Below, one piece after another: positions 18,078 through 26,797 of a stretch of DNA of 64,000 nt. Location: positions 124,001 through 188,000 of the forward strand of contig UQKQ01000002.1 in the NCBI GenBank assembly GCA_900541645.1, given 5' to 3'. How positions within the stretch are numbered: the stretch's first letter is position 1; each line of letters starts with the position of its first letter. Origin of the DNA: an uncultured Collinsella sp. Lineage in GTDB: Bacteria > Actinomycetota > Coriobacteriia > Coriobacteriales > Coriobacteriaceae. The notes beneath the pieces are model-generated. The model was not told the origin of the DNA. It made no database searches and saw only the letters and a list, made by a program, of their open reading frames with translations. Both the position numbers and the translations under genes were made by a program.

Positions 18078-19873
18078 TCGACGAGGAGAACAAGTCCGCA
18101 ACTATGACCGAGGCACCGGCCGCCGCCACAGCTGCGCCGGCCCACGCCGCTCCGGCGGGCTCCGCACCCGTGGAGCCCGAGGACACCGTGTTCTCCCTGC
18201 CTCTTTCGCATGTAACGCATGATATTTCGGATCTCGCCGATAACGAGGACGAAGAGGATGCCGTAGCGGCGCCCATCGGCGCACATGCTGCGGAACAGCC
18301 CACAGCGCCCGAAGCAGCCCCGGCGCCGGCTCACTTTGCAGAGCCCGTCGCCGCGGCAATTAACGAGAGCGCTGCGGTGTTTGCGGCACCCGAGCCCGCC
18401 GCGCCGGCGTTTCCCATAGCCCCGGCATCCGAGGTTGCGCCCGCGTCTACGCCGGCGCCCGAGCCTATAGACGTCAGCCCGCAAGACGACGAGTCGACCG
18501 CCCGCGTGTCCGAGGAGCCCGACTCCCCGGACACCGGCGATTCCGAATCAAACGCCGAGACCGACACCGTCTCTCCCGGTGACACAGCCGAAATCGACGT
18601 TGCCGCCGTTGAGGCCAAGCTCAAAGACCCCGGCTCGACCATGAGCTTTGAGCCCCTGACCGAGGAGCGCATCGAGACCGACTCGACCTATGATGCCGGC
18701 ACCACCACGCAACTCATGTGGGGCGCCCGCTCCGACGTTGGCTGCGTACGCCCGCACAATGAGGATTCCTACCTGGTGCAGTCGCCGCTCTTTTGCGTAT
18801 GCGACGGCATGGGTGGTCACGCTGCCGGCGAGGTGGCCTCTTCCATCGCCGTTGAGACTATTGCCAAGACGGCCCCGCAGTCCGCCGACGCAGCACGCCT
18901 GGCGGCAGCCGTCGAGGCAGCTAACGCCGCCGTAATCGAGGCGGCCCTGAACGGCCTAGGCAAGCCCGGCATGGGCTGCACAGCCACTTGCGCCTATATC
19001 GAAAACGACACGCTCGCCATCGCCCACGTGGGCGACTCTCGCGCCTACCTGCTCCACGAGGGCACGCTCATCCGCGTGACCCGCGACCACTCCTACGTGG
19101 AGGAGCTCGTGGACGCCGGTGAGATTACGGCAGACGAGGCTCGCGTCCACCCCAACCGCTCGGTCATCACCCGTGCGCTGGGCTCGGACCCCGCCATGTA
19201 TGCCGACCACTTCACTCTGCATATCGAGGAAGGCGACCGCCTGATCCTGTGCTCCGACGGCCTTTCGAGCATGATTCCCGATAGCGATATCGAGAACATC
19301 GCCACGCAGTCCTCAACCGCGCAAATCTGCGTCGACAACCTAGTGGACGCGGCGCTTGCCGCCGGCGGCCACGACAACGTGACCGTAGTAGTCGTTGACC
19401 TGGTTGACGATGGCGTTATGCGCGAGGCGCAACGCGTGCGTCGCCGCAACGTCACCATCGGCGTCGTCTTAGGTCTCGTCTTGGTGCTGGCGGCTGCCAT
19501 CTGGGCCTACACGGGTGTCACCGGCTCGTACTACCTGGGTACCTACCAGGGCAATGTCGCCGTCTGGCGCGGCCTGCCCGGCAAGCCGCTCGGACTCAAG
19601 CTCCACTGGCTCGAAAGCGAAACCAGTATCAAGCTGTCCGACCTGCCCGAAGACACGCAAAACCGCCTCAAGGCGGGCATTCCGCAAACAAGTGTCGACG
19701 ATGCGCAGGACACGATATCCAAGTACCGCCACCAGATCGACGAGGAGCAGACCCGCCAGGTGATCGACGCGCAAACGATTCGCGACAACACCGACCAGGG
19801 ATCGACCTCCGAATCAGATTCCGAGAAAACCGCCGAACAGTCCGCCGAGGCCGAAGCCTCCGAAAAGAACTAG
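18074..19873 (+). CDS. pstP: PP2C-type Ser/Thr phosphatase with long N-terminal extension
   Basis: 599 residues. About 210 residues of Ala/Pro/Glu/Asp-rich, probably disordered sequence precede the PP2C domain. The metal-binding motifs are visible: DVGCVRPHNEDS, CDGMGGHAAGEVAS, AHVGDSRAYL and GGHDNVTVVVVD. A single membrane segment follows (TIGVVLGLVLVLAAAIWAY), then a roughly 120-residue external tail. The phosphatase should reverse the kinases of this operon. Mycobacterial PstP lacks such a long N-terminal extension, so that part is unusual and may be a docking or regulatory region. Confidence 0.93.
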   Translation: MIDEENKSATMTEAPAAATAAPAHAAPAGSAPVEPEDTVFSLPLSHVTHDISDLADNEDEEDAVAAPIGAHAAEQPTAPEAAPAPAHFAEPVAAAINESAAVFAAPEPAAPAFPIAPASEVAPASTPAPEPIDVSPQDDESTARVSEEPDSPDTGDSESNAETDTVSPGDTAEIDVAAVEAKLKDPGSTMSFEPLTEERIETDSTYDAGTTTQLMWGARSDVGCVRPHNEDSYLVQSPLFCVCDGMGGHAAGEVASSIAVETIAKTAPQSADAARLAAAVEAANAAVIEAALNGLGKPGMGCTATCAYIENDTLAIAHVGDSRAYLLHEGTLIRVTRDHSYVEELVDAGEITADEARVHPNRSVITRALGSDPAMYADHFTLHIEEGDRLILCSDGLSSMIPDSDIENIATQSSTAQICVDNLVDAALAAGGHDNVTVVVVDLVDDGVMREAQRVRRRNVTIGVVLGLVLVLAAAIWAYTGVTGSYYLGTYQGNVAVWRGLPGKPLGLKLHWLESETSIKLSDLPEDTQNRLKAGIPQTSVDDAQDTISKYRHQIDEEQTRQVIDAQTIRDNTDQGSTSESDSEKTAEQSAEAEASEKN

Positions 19874-19889
19874 AAAGGGAGTGCCGCTT

Positions 19890-22760
19890 ATGAGTCGCCG
19901 CAACACCGAGCTGCTCTTGCTCATCGCCTCGGCGTTCCCCGTCATCCTGCTGTATGCGATGTACGTCCTCACCGCGGGCGCTGCCATCTCCTTTGAGACG
20001 CTCGCCGTACCGATCGGCCTCTTTGCCGCCTTTGCCGCGGCCCACATTGCCGTGCGCATCTTGGCGCCCGGTGCCGACCCCGCCATCCTGCCCATTGTCT
20101 TTGTGCTTTCGGGCATCGGCATCACGTTCGTGACGCGTCTCGCCCCCGCTCTCGCCATCTCACAGCTCATCATCCTGTTTGTCTCGGTGGCCCTGATGGT
20201 GGGAACGCTCGCGTTGGTTAAGAACCTCGACGTAGTCATGCGCTACAAGTACACCTTTGGCATTATCGGCATCATTCTGTTGATGCTGCCTATCTTTATC
20301 GGCACCACGATCTCGGGCTCCAAGCTGTGGATTCGCATCGCGGGCTTTACCATCCAGCCCGGCGAGTTCGCCAAGGTCTTTATCGTGCTGTTCCTGGCCG
20401 GGTACCTGGCCGAGAACCGCGAGCTGCTCTCCATCTCCAACCGCAAGATCCTGGGCTTTAAGATCCCTCGCCTGCGACTGCTGCTGCCGCTGTTTGCCGT
20501 GTGGGGTGTGTGCCTGCTCGTCGTCGTCTTCGAACGCGATCTGGGTTCGGCCGTGCTGTTCTACACCATCTTCTTGCTGATGCTCTACGTTGCCACGGGA
20601 CGATTCTCGTATGTCGTTATCGGCCTTGCGCTCTTAGCCGTTGGAGCCGTGGGCGCCTACAAGTTCCTGTCTCACGTTCAGGTGCGTTTCCAGGTTTGGG
20701 TCGATCCGTTTAAGGACGCCCAGGGCCAGGGCTACCAGATCGTCCAGTCGCTCTTCTCGCTTGCCGATGGCGGTCTGGTCGGTGTTGGTATCGGCAACGG
20801 CATGGCCAACAACATCCCTGTCGTCGAGTCCGACTTTATCTTCTCGGCCATCGGCGAGGAGATGGGCCTTTTGGGCGGCGGCGCCGTGCTCATCCTGTTT
20901 ACGCTCTTTGCCGTGCGCGGCCTCACCACGGCTGCCCGCGCTAAATCCGACCTCGCCGCCTTTAGCGCCACGGGCCTTACGGCCGCCATCAGCTTCCAGG
21001 CCTTTTTAATCGTGGGCGGCGTTACCCGCCTGATCCCGCTGACCGGCGTCACCCTACCCTTTATGAGCCAGGGCGGTTCCTCGCTGCTGGCAAGCTTTAT
21101 CATCGTCGCGCTCCTGCTGCGCGCCGGTGACGAAGCGACCGGACGCGAGGCCGAGCTTACCGGCACCGGCACTATGGCCGCCATCACCGATGATCAGGTC
21201 GCATCTGCCGCCGCCCCGACGGGCACGCGCTTTGCCACCTCGTCTTCCTACGGCAGCGGCAGCCATTCCGTCGGCTCGCGCATGCGCCGTCGCCTGCTCG
21301 ACACGCCTGAATCCGGTGTGCTCGGCCGCGTTGCGCTCGCCAACCGTCTAACCCGTGCGGTGCTCGCCTTTACGGCGCTATTCGCCATCCTTATCGGCAA
21401 CCTCACCTATGTCCAGGTCATCAAGGCCAAGGACTATCAGGACATGCCGACCAACAACCACACCATCGCCCGCTCCAAGTACATCCAGCGCGGTTCCATC
21501 ATCACGTCCGACGGCGTGACGCTGGCCGAGTCGCTGCAGCAGGAGGACGGCACCTACGTACGCTCCTACCCCAACGGTAACCTGGCAGCGCACGTGGTTG
21601 GCTACGTGAGCCAGCAGTATGGCACCACCGCCATCGAGAGCGTCATGAACGACACGCTCACCGGTTCTAAGGACTACTCCAGCTGGAACAACGCCATCGC
21701 GTCGCTCGCGGGCCAGACCCAGCCGGGCAACACCGCCAAGCTCACCATCGACTCGCGCATCCAGACGGCGGCCGAGCAGGCACTCAAGGGCTTTAAGGGC
21801 GCTGTAGTGGTCATCGACCCGCGTACCGGCGCGGTGCTCGCATGTGCCAGCTCGCCCACCTACGACAACACCAACATCGACGCCCTACTGCAGGCTGGCG
21901 GCGGCGAGGACGGCTCTATGTACAATCGCGCCATGGACGCGCTGTACACGCCGGGCTCCACGTTTAAGGTCGTTACGCTTTCCGCGGCACTCGAGACCGG
22001 CACCGCCAGCCTTACCAGCACCTACCAGGCGCCCGGCTCCATGGACATCGGCAACGCACCGGTCACCAACTATGCCAACGAGAGCTACGGCACCATCAGC
22101 CTGCAGCAGGCCTTTGCCGTGTCCTCCAACGTCGTCTTTGGCCAGGTGGCAAACGAAGTTGGCGCAAACACGCTCGTGCAGTTTGCCAACGCCTTTGGCT
22201 ACGGCCAAAAGCTCGGCCAGGACCTGACCTCCGCGGCCTCCATCATGGCAGACCCGTCGCTCATGACTGAGTGGGAGACCGCTTGGGCCGGCGCCGGCCA
22301 GCCTGTCGGCATGGACCACACGCCCGGCCCGCAGACCACCGTCATGCAAAACGCCGTGATTGCCGCCGCCATCGCTAACAGTGGCGTGGTCATGGACCCG
22401 TACTTTGTAGCCCAGGTACTCGCCCCGGACGGAACTGTGGTCAAGACCACGCAGTCCCGCTCGCTGGGTCAGGCCGTCAGCTCCGCCACGGCCGACCAGG
22501 TCAAGCAGGCCATGCTCGCCGTCGTCCAGTCCGGTACCGGCACCGATGCCCAGGTCCCCGGCGTCAAGGTCGCCGGCAAGACCGGCTCGGCCGAGACCGG
22601 CGGCACCAACGTCAACTCGATGTTCGTTGGCTTTGCACCTTACGATTCACCCACGGTCGCCATCTCGGTGGCCTTGGAGGATTACGACAAACACGACGTC
22701 AAGGCGGCCAAGATTGCCGGCATCGTCCTGACCGCGGCGCTCGCCGCACAGGGAGCGTGA
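19890..22760 (+). CDS. Fused SEDS glycosyltransferase (RodA/FtsW) and penicillin-binding transpeptidase
   Basis: 956 residues in one frame from ATG 19890; an in-frame GTG at 19881 abuts the Shine-Dalgarno and is unlikely. Residues 1-405 are a complete SEDS protein with about ten helices and the signature WVDPFKDAQGQGYQIVQSLF plus SDFIFSAIGEEMGLLGGG. A linker and one more helix (about 485-505) lead to a class B PBP. Its SxxK is S690-T-F-K, its SxN is S745-S-N and its KTG is K897-T-G. SEDS enzymes polymerise peptidoglycan and their partner PBPs cross-link it; here both are one chain. It sits where rodA and pbpA are separate genes in other Actinobacteria. Confidence 0.93.
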   Translation: MSRRNTELLLLIASAFPVILLYAMYVLTAGAAISFETLAVPIGLFAAFAAAHIAVRILAPGADPAILPIVFVLSGIGITFVTRLAPALAISQLIILFVSVALMVGTLALVKNLDVVMRYKYTFGIIGIILLMLPIFIGTTISGSKLWIRIAGFTIQPGEFAKVFIVLFLAGYLAENRELLSISNRKILGFKIPRLRLLLPLFAVWGVCLLVVVFERDLGSAVLFYTIFLLMLYVATGRFSYVVIGLALLAVGAVGAYKFLSHVQVRFQVWVDPFKDAQGQGYQIVQSLFSLADGGLVGVGIGNGMANNIPVVESDFIFSAIGEEMGLLGGGAVLILFTLFAVRGLTTAARAKSDLAAFSATGLTAAISFQAFLIVGGVTRLIPLTGVTLPFMSQGGSSLLASFIIVALLLRAGDEATGREAELTGTGTMAAITDDQVASAAAPTGTRFATSSSYGSGSHSVGSRMRRRLLDTPESGVLGRVALANRLTRAVLAFTALFAILIGNLTYVQVIKAKDYQDMPTNNHTIARSKYIQRGSIITSDGVTLAESLQQEDGTYVRSYPNGNLAAHVVGYVSQQYGTTAIESVMNDTLTGSKDYSSWNNAIASLAGQTQPGNTAKLTIDSRIQTAAEQALKGFKGAVVVIDPRTGAVLACASSPTYDNTNIDALLQAGGGEDGSMYNRAMDALYTPGSTFKVVTLSAALETGTASLTSTYQAPGSMDIGNAPVTNYANESYGTISLQQAFAVSSNVVFGQVANEVGANTLVQFANAFGYGQKLGQDLTSAASIMADPSLMTEWETAWAGAGQPVGMDHTPGPQTTVMQNAVIAAAIANSGVVMDPYFVAQVLAPDGTVVKTTQSRSLGQAVSSATADQVKQAMLAVVQSGTGTDAQVPGVKVAGKTGSAETGGTNVNSMFVGFAPYDSPTVAISVALEDYDKHDVKAAKIAGIVLTAALAAQGA

Positions 22761-22892
22761 TGCCCATGATTGAATCGGACACCCGAGGCGCGCCGCGGCC
22801 GAAGAGTTAGCGGCAACGCGCCACACGGCCCCAGCGGCCACATCGTAGGTACTACACACATCGTTGAGCGAATAGTTATGTTAGGAGCAGGA

Positions 22893-24842
22893 ATGGAACA
22901 GAGGGTCCTCGGGGGAAGATACCTCCTCAAGGATAAGGTGGGGACAGGCGGCATGGCGACCGTCTTCCGCGCGCAGGACCAGGTCCTCGACCGCACGGTA
23001 GCCGTCAAGATCATGCTGCCGCAGTATGCTGGCGACGCAACCTTCGCCGCACGCTTTAAGCAGGAGGCCCAGGCAGCAGCCGGTCTCTCCTCCCCCTATA
23101 TCGTGGGCGTCTACGATTGGGGCAAGGACGGCGACACCTATTACATCGTCATGGAGTACCTGCGCGGCACCGACCTTAAGAGCGGCATCAAGAGCCACGG
23201 CGCCCTCGACCCCAAGAAGGTCGCCCAGATCGGCTCGCAGATCAGCTCCGCGCTTTCGGTCGCCCACAAGCACGAGATCATCCACCGCGACATCAAGCCG
23301 CAGAACATCATGGTGCTGCCCGACGGCAACATCAAGGTGATGGACTTTGGCATCGCGCGCGCCAAGAACAGCCACCTCACGCAAGACAACAACGTGCTGG
23401 GAACCGCCCACTACGTCAGTCCCGAGCAGACCCGTGGTCAGGACCTCGGCCCCACCTCGGATATCTACTCGCTGGGCGTCGTGATGTACGAGTGCGCCAC
23501 CGGCCGCGTGCCCTTTGACGGTGATGACGCCATCTCAGTCGCACTCAAGCAGGTCAACGAGCTGCCTATTCCGCCGAGCCAGATCAACTCCGGTGTCGAC
23601 GCCGACCTTGAGCGTATCATCCTCAAGTGCATGGAGAAGGACCCGGCAAACCGCTTCCAGACCGCCGACGAGCTGCGTCAGGTGCTCAACAGCTACCTGT
23701 CGGGCCGTGCCGTCAACATCTCGGAGCCCACGCGCATCATCGGTGCACCCGGTGAACTGGGCGCCACCAAGACTCGCGAGCTTTCCGATCAGACGCGCGC
23801 CATGGTACGTCCCGTCTCGGGCGTGAGCGGCCAGAATACCGCCCGTAGCTCGGTTTCGGGCTCCACCGGCTCCTACGAGGTCGAAAAGCCCAAATCCAAC
23901 AAGAACAAGATCATCGCCGCCGTGGTGGCAGCCGTTGCCGTCATCGGTATCGTGGTGGCCTTTGCCACAGGACTCTTTGGCGGCGAGCAGGTCACCGTGC
24001 CCGATGTGCTGGGCAAGGACCAGCAGACTGCCGTCGAGCAGATCAAGGAAGCCGGCCTCGAGGTCGGCACCATCGACCAAAGCTACAACGACGATATCGA
24101 CGAGGGCAAGGTCGCCGAGCAGACGCCCAACGGCAAAACCAAGAAGGCTAAGGGCACCAAGGTGAACCTGGTAATCTCCAAGGGCCCCAAGCCCTCCGAG
24201 AAGGTTGAGGTTCCCCGGCTTGTCGGCCTGACCAAGGACCAGGCAGAAGCCGCGCTGGCAAGCGTTGGCCTGAAGGGCAACGCCTCCGAGGAGGCCAACG
24301 AGGCCGATGAGGGCCAGGTCTTTGAGCAGGGCACCGAACCCGGTAAGGAAGTCGAGAAGGGCACGACCATCTCGTACAAGGTCTCCAGCGGTCCTGACAC
24401 CACCTCCGTCCCCGATCTGACCGACATGACCGAGGCCCAGGCGCGCAACGCCCTCGATATGGCAGGCTTTGGCGTCGACGTGAGCTACCAGGAGAACGAT
24501 TCGGTTACCGAGGGCACCGTGATTAGCTGGAACCCCAGCGGCAAGCAGAAGCCTGGCGCCACGATTACCGTCGTCATTGCCAAGAAGTCCGGCAAGGCCA
24601 GCGTTCCGGGCAACCTGTACGGCAAGAGCATCTCCGCGGCCGTCACCGCGCTCAACAACGCCGGGTTCTACAACATCGCATTCTGCGATCAGAACGGCAA
24701 CCCCGTGAGCGGCAATGAAAACGCCACCGTTACGGGCGTCTCCCCCACCGGTAAGCAGTCCACCGACAACACGATCACGTTGACGGTTTCGATTTCTGGC
24801 TCTGGTACTGATTCAGGCGACGATTCCGGTACGACCAACTAG
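22893..24842 (+). CDS. pknB: PASTA-domain Ser/Thr kinase PknB
   Basis: 649 residues from ATG 22893, preceded by AGGAG; upstream ATGs at 22878 and 22770 give non-family sequence. Kinase: GTGGMATVF loop, Lys39 in VAVKIM, HRDIKPQN (H131), MDFGIA. One transmembrane helix lies at about 340-362, then four external PASTA repeats, each opening with a VP or close variant (VTVPDVLG, VEVPRLVG, TSVPDLTD, ASVPGNLY) and ending in beta strands such as NLVISKGP. PASTA domains bind peptidoglycan or lipid II. The kinase should sense wall precursors and signal to FhaA, FhaB and the wall enzymes. The 130 bases between it and the SEDS-PBP gene may hold an internal promoter. Confidence 0.96.
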   Translation: MEQRVLGGRYLLKDKVGTGGMATVFRAQDQVLDRTVAVKIMLPQYAGDATFAARFKQEAQAAAGLSSPYIVGVYDWGKDGDTYYIVMEYLRGTDLKSGIKSHGALDPKKVAQIGSQISSALSVAHKHEIIHRDIKPQNIMVLPDGNIKVMDFGIARAKNSHLTQDNNVLGTAHYVSPEQTRGQDLGPTSDIYSLGVVMYECATGRVPFDGDDAISVALKQVNELPIPPSQINSGVDADLERIILKCMEKDPANRFQTADELRQVLNSYLSGRAVNISEPTRIIGAPGELGATKTRELSDQTRAMVRPVSGVSGQNTARSSVSGSTGSYEVEKPKSNKNKIIAAVVAAVAVIGIVVAFATGLFGGEQVTVPDVLGKDQQTAVEQIKEAGLEVGTIDQSYNDDIDEGKVAEQTPNGKTKKAKGTKVNLVISKGPKPSEKVEVPRLVGLTKDQAEAALASVGLKGNASEEANEADEGQVFEQGTEPGKEVEKGTTISYKVSSGPDTTSVPDLTDMTEAQARNALDMAGFGVDVSYQENDSVTEGTVISWNPSGKQKPGATITVVIAKKSGKASVPGNLYGKSISAAVTALNNAGFYNIAFCDQNGNPVSGNENATVTGVSPTGKQSTDNTITLTVSISGSGTDSGDDSGTTN

Positions 24843-24894
24843 TCATCAAGACGTTGCCCACAGCGGCTGCTGACGCAAATACATTCGCTCAATT

Positions 24895-24925
24895 GCGCCC
24901 GTTTGCTCCCCCTGCAAACGGGCGC
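24895..24925 (+). terminator. Rho-independent terminator of the kinase operon
   Basis: A 12-bp perfect stem (GCGCCCGTTTGC arm) with a 7-base loop is followed by TTTCTTC, 53 bases after the pknB stop. Confidence 0.85.
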
Positions 24926-24973
24926 TTTCTTCATCTGAAGTAGCGAAAACCACGGCATACCTTTAAACCAGAA

Positions 24974-25090
24974 GAGCCCGGCACCGTGGTGGTACCGGGC
25001 TCGGCAAATCTCTGGTGCCCCCGGGCGGATTCGAAAACTCCCCCCGCGGGGAAATTGGTGACGCGGGTGTCGACGGTCCGAATCCTGCCC
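24974..25090. repeat. Decayed tRNA-Arg-derived repeat with duplicated terminator
   Basis: A hairpin (GAGCCCGGCACC arm, 24974-25002) and the sequence at 25013-25035 duplicate the terminator and 3' end of the intact tRNA-Arg at 25102-25165. Bases 25062-25090 then carry an inverted partial copy of the tRNA T-arm region. No complete cloverleaf can be formed, so it is not a functional tRNA. Confidence 0.75.
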
Positions 25091-25101
25091 TTAGACCAGA
25101 A

Positions 25102-25130
25102 GAGCCCGGCACCATAGCGGTACCGGGCTC
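25102..25130 (-). terminator. Terminator downstream of tRNA-Arg
   Basis: Read on the minus strand, a 12-bp stem (GAGCCCGGTACC arm) with a 5-base loop follows the tRNA CCA end by about 10 bases and is followed by TTCT. A near-identical copy lies at 24974-25002. Confidence 0.7.
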
Positions 25131-25140
25131 GATATTCCTC

Positions 25141-25216
25141 TGGTGCCCCCGGGCGGATTCGAACCGTCGACACCCGCTTTAGGAGAGCGGTGCTCTATCC
25201 CCTGAGCTACGGAGGC
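25141..25216 (-). tRNA. tRNA-Arg (CCU anticodon)
   Basis: On the minus strand a full cloverleaf can be read. The acceptor stem pairs GCCTCCG with CGGGGGC (one G-U). The D arm is GCTC/GAGC, the anticodon stem is CCGCT/AGCGG around the loop CTCCTAA (anticodon CCU), and the T loop is TTCGAAT. The T stem has one A-C mismatch. CCA is encoded. It should read AGG codons. Confidence 0.93.
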
Positions 25217-25288
25217 ATGTCGTATTAGTGTAGCAGATTTACGCCACTAACATGCAGCGCACAGCCGCTCTTCGAGATAGTCATCTGC

Positions 25289-25346
25289 GACGTTCTTTAA
25301 TGACAAGTCGTTTAAGAACGTCCCTAATAACTACCCAACGACTAGT
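25289..25346. repeat. GGGAC-core palindrome after the DUF956 gene, decayed
   Basis: GACGTTCTT (25289-25297) pairs with AAGAACGTC (25314-25322). The right side continues GTCCC...CCAACGACTAG, matching the arm of the palindrome at 28969-29026 apart from about nine extra bases. It ends at the DUF956 stop codon (25342). Confidence 0.6.
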
Positions 25347-25740
25347 TGCCTTTGTGGAAGAGGTTTTTGATAACGGAGGGGATGCTCTTGGCGCCCTTGG
25401 CCGTCACATCGATAAAGTCGGGCGAACGCACGAGCTTATCCTCGTCAACGTACTTGCGGACCGCGCGAAGCGTCTCTTTGTCGTCGCGCGTCGAAAACGT
25501 AAAGTGACCGTTGTCCTTGGTGAAGATCGCAAAACGCGTAATCTTCTTGGTGCCGCGCAAAACCTCGGCGGCAATATAGTCGACCTCATCCCACGGGATC
25601 TGAATAAAATCCTCGGGATTGCGCTCGTTATAGTACTCAAACGCCTTATTGCCCACCATTACGTTACCGTGACTGGTAAGCCCCATCAGGCAGGTTGCCG
25701 GCGTTGCCAGATCGACCGTGCTGTTCTGAGATTGCGCCAT
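25342..25740 (-). CDS. manO: DUF956 family protein of the mannose PTS locus
   Basis: 132 residues from ATG 25740. It begins MAQSQNSTVDLATPATCLMG and contains HGNVMVGNKAFEYYNERNPE and IPWDEVDYIAAEV, the typical DUF956 pattern. These proteins are encoded next to mannose/glucose PTS operons and are called ManO in lactobacilli. They are thought to influence expression or activity of the transporter. It is the fourth gene after EIIAB-EIIC-EIID, 120 bases beyond EIID. Confidence 0.88.
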   Translation of the reverse strand: MAQSQNSTVDLATPATCLMGLTSHGNVMVGNKAFEYYNERNPEDFIQIPWDEVDYIAAEVLRGTKKITRFAIFTKDNGHFTFSTRDDKETLRAVRKYVDEDKLVRSPDFIDVTAKGAKSIPSVIKNLFHKGN

Positions 25741-25860
25741 GCGCGCCTCGCCCTCCAAATAAAACAATCGGACCGCATCCAGTGTACCCACCGGGTGCGG
25801 TCCGTTTCAATGGCTCAAAAGCCCTTGCCTAGCAATTCTCGGTCTTAAGCCGAAACGTGC

Positions 25861-26781
25861 TTACATGAAGCCGCAGACGCGACCGATGATGCCGATGGCG
25901 AAGAGAGCCAGGATGATGACGATCGGGCTGACCTTCTTCTTGAGGAGCTTGCAGACCAGCAGGGTCAGGCACACGGCGGCAAGGCCGGGGATGAGCTGAT
26001 CGAGGTTAGCCTGAAGCGTGGTGACCTTCACCTGATCAAGGGCGTTAGCACCGATGGAGTTATACATCGTCAGTGCTTCCTTGACACCCTCAGAACCGGA
26101 GGGCAGATTAGCCCAGTCGATAAAGGCGCCAGCAGACTGCGTGACCTTGGAGACGACCGGGGTGAAGGAGATGGACACCCAGCGCTCGACCAGGGCGCCG
26201 ATGATGAACATACCCAGGATGGAAGCACCCTCGGTGACCTTGCCCATCAGACCGCCGGAGAGGTCCTTGGCGATGGAGGAGCCGACCTTGTAGCCAAACT
26301 CCTGCGTGTACCACAGGAAGGCGTAACGAATGATGTTCCACGCGAAGAAGAACAGCAGCGGACCGGCGATGCTGCCGGACAGGGCCAGGGAAGCGCCCAG
26401 AGCGCCCAGAATCGGGCGAAGGGTGAACCAGAAGGCGGGGTCGCCGACACCGGCGAGCGGGCCCATCATACCGACCTTGACGCCCTGAATGGCGACGTCG
26501 TCGATCGGAGCACCGTTGGCGCGCTCCTCCTCGAGAGCGAGGGTAACGCCAATGACGGGGGCGGAAACATAGGGGTGGGTGTTATAGAACTCCAGGTGGC
26601 GCTTAAGAGCGGCAATCTGGTCATCCTTGCTGGTGTAGAGCTTCTTGATCGCAGGGATCATTGCGAAGCACCAGCCGCCGTTCTGCATACGCTCGTAGTT
26701 CCACGAGCCCTGAAGGAACTGATGACGGAAGCAAACCTTCTTGCGGTCAGCCTTGGTGAGCTGAATCTTGTTCTCTGCCAT
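25861..26781 (-). CDS. manZ: Mannose-family PTS, EIID component
   Basis: 306 residues from ATG 26781; GTG 26790 abuts the Shine-Dalgarno and is less likely. Family features include the start LTKADRKKVCFRHQFLQGSW, ERMQNGGWCFAMIPAIKKLY, GVKVGMMGPLAGVGDP and a C-terminal membrane anchor. EIID forms the membrane channel with EIIC. Sugar specificity (mannose, glucose, amino sugars) cannot be read from sequence. Confidence 0.96.
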   Translation of the reverse strand: MAENKIQLTKADRKKVCFRHQFLQGSWNYERMQNGGWCFAMIPAIKKLYTSKDDQIAALKRHLEFYNTHPYVSAPVIGVTLALEEERANGAPIDDVAIQGVKVGMMGPLAGVGDPAFWFTLRPILGALGASLALSGSIAGPLLFFFAWNIIRYAFLWYTQEFGYKVGSSIAKDLSGGLMGKVTEGASILGMFIIGALVERWVSISFTPVVSKVTQSAGAFIDWANLPSGSEGVKEALTMYNSIGANALDQVKVTTLQANLDQLIPGLAAVCLTLLVCKLLKKKVSPIVIILALFAIGIIGRVCGFM

Positions 26782-26797
26782 ATGTATCACTCCCCTC

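Noticed and set aside
22770..22892. Longer N-terminus for PknB from 22770
   Set aside because: The extra 41 residues are basic low-complexity sequence without homology to kinases, and the best Shine-Dalgarno is immediately before 22893.
24931..25173. An 80-codon minus-strand frame covering the tRNA-Arg region
   Set aside because: It is translation of a tRNA 3' end, two terminators and decayed tRNA fragments, not a protein gene.
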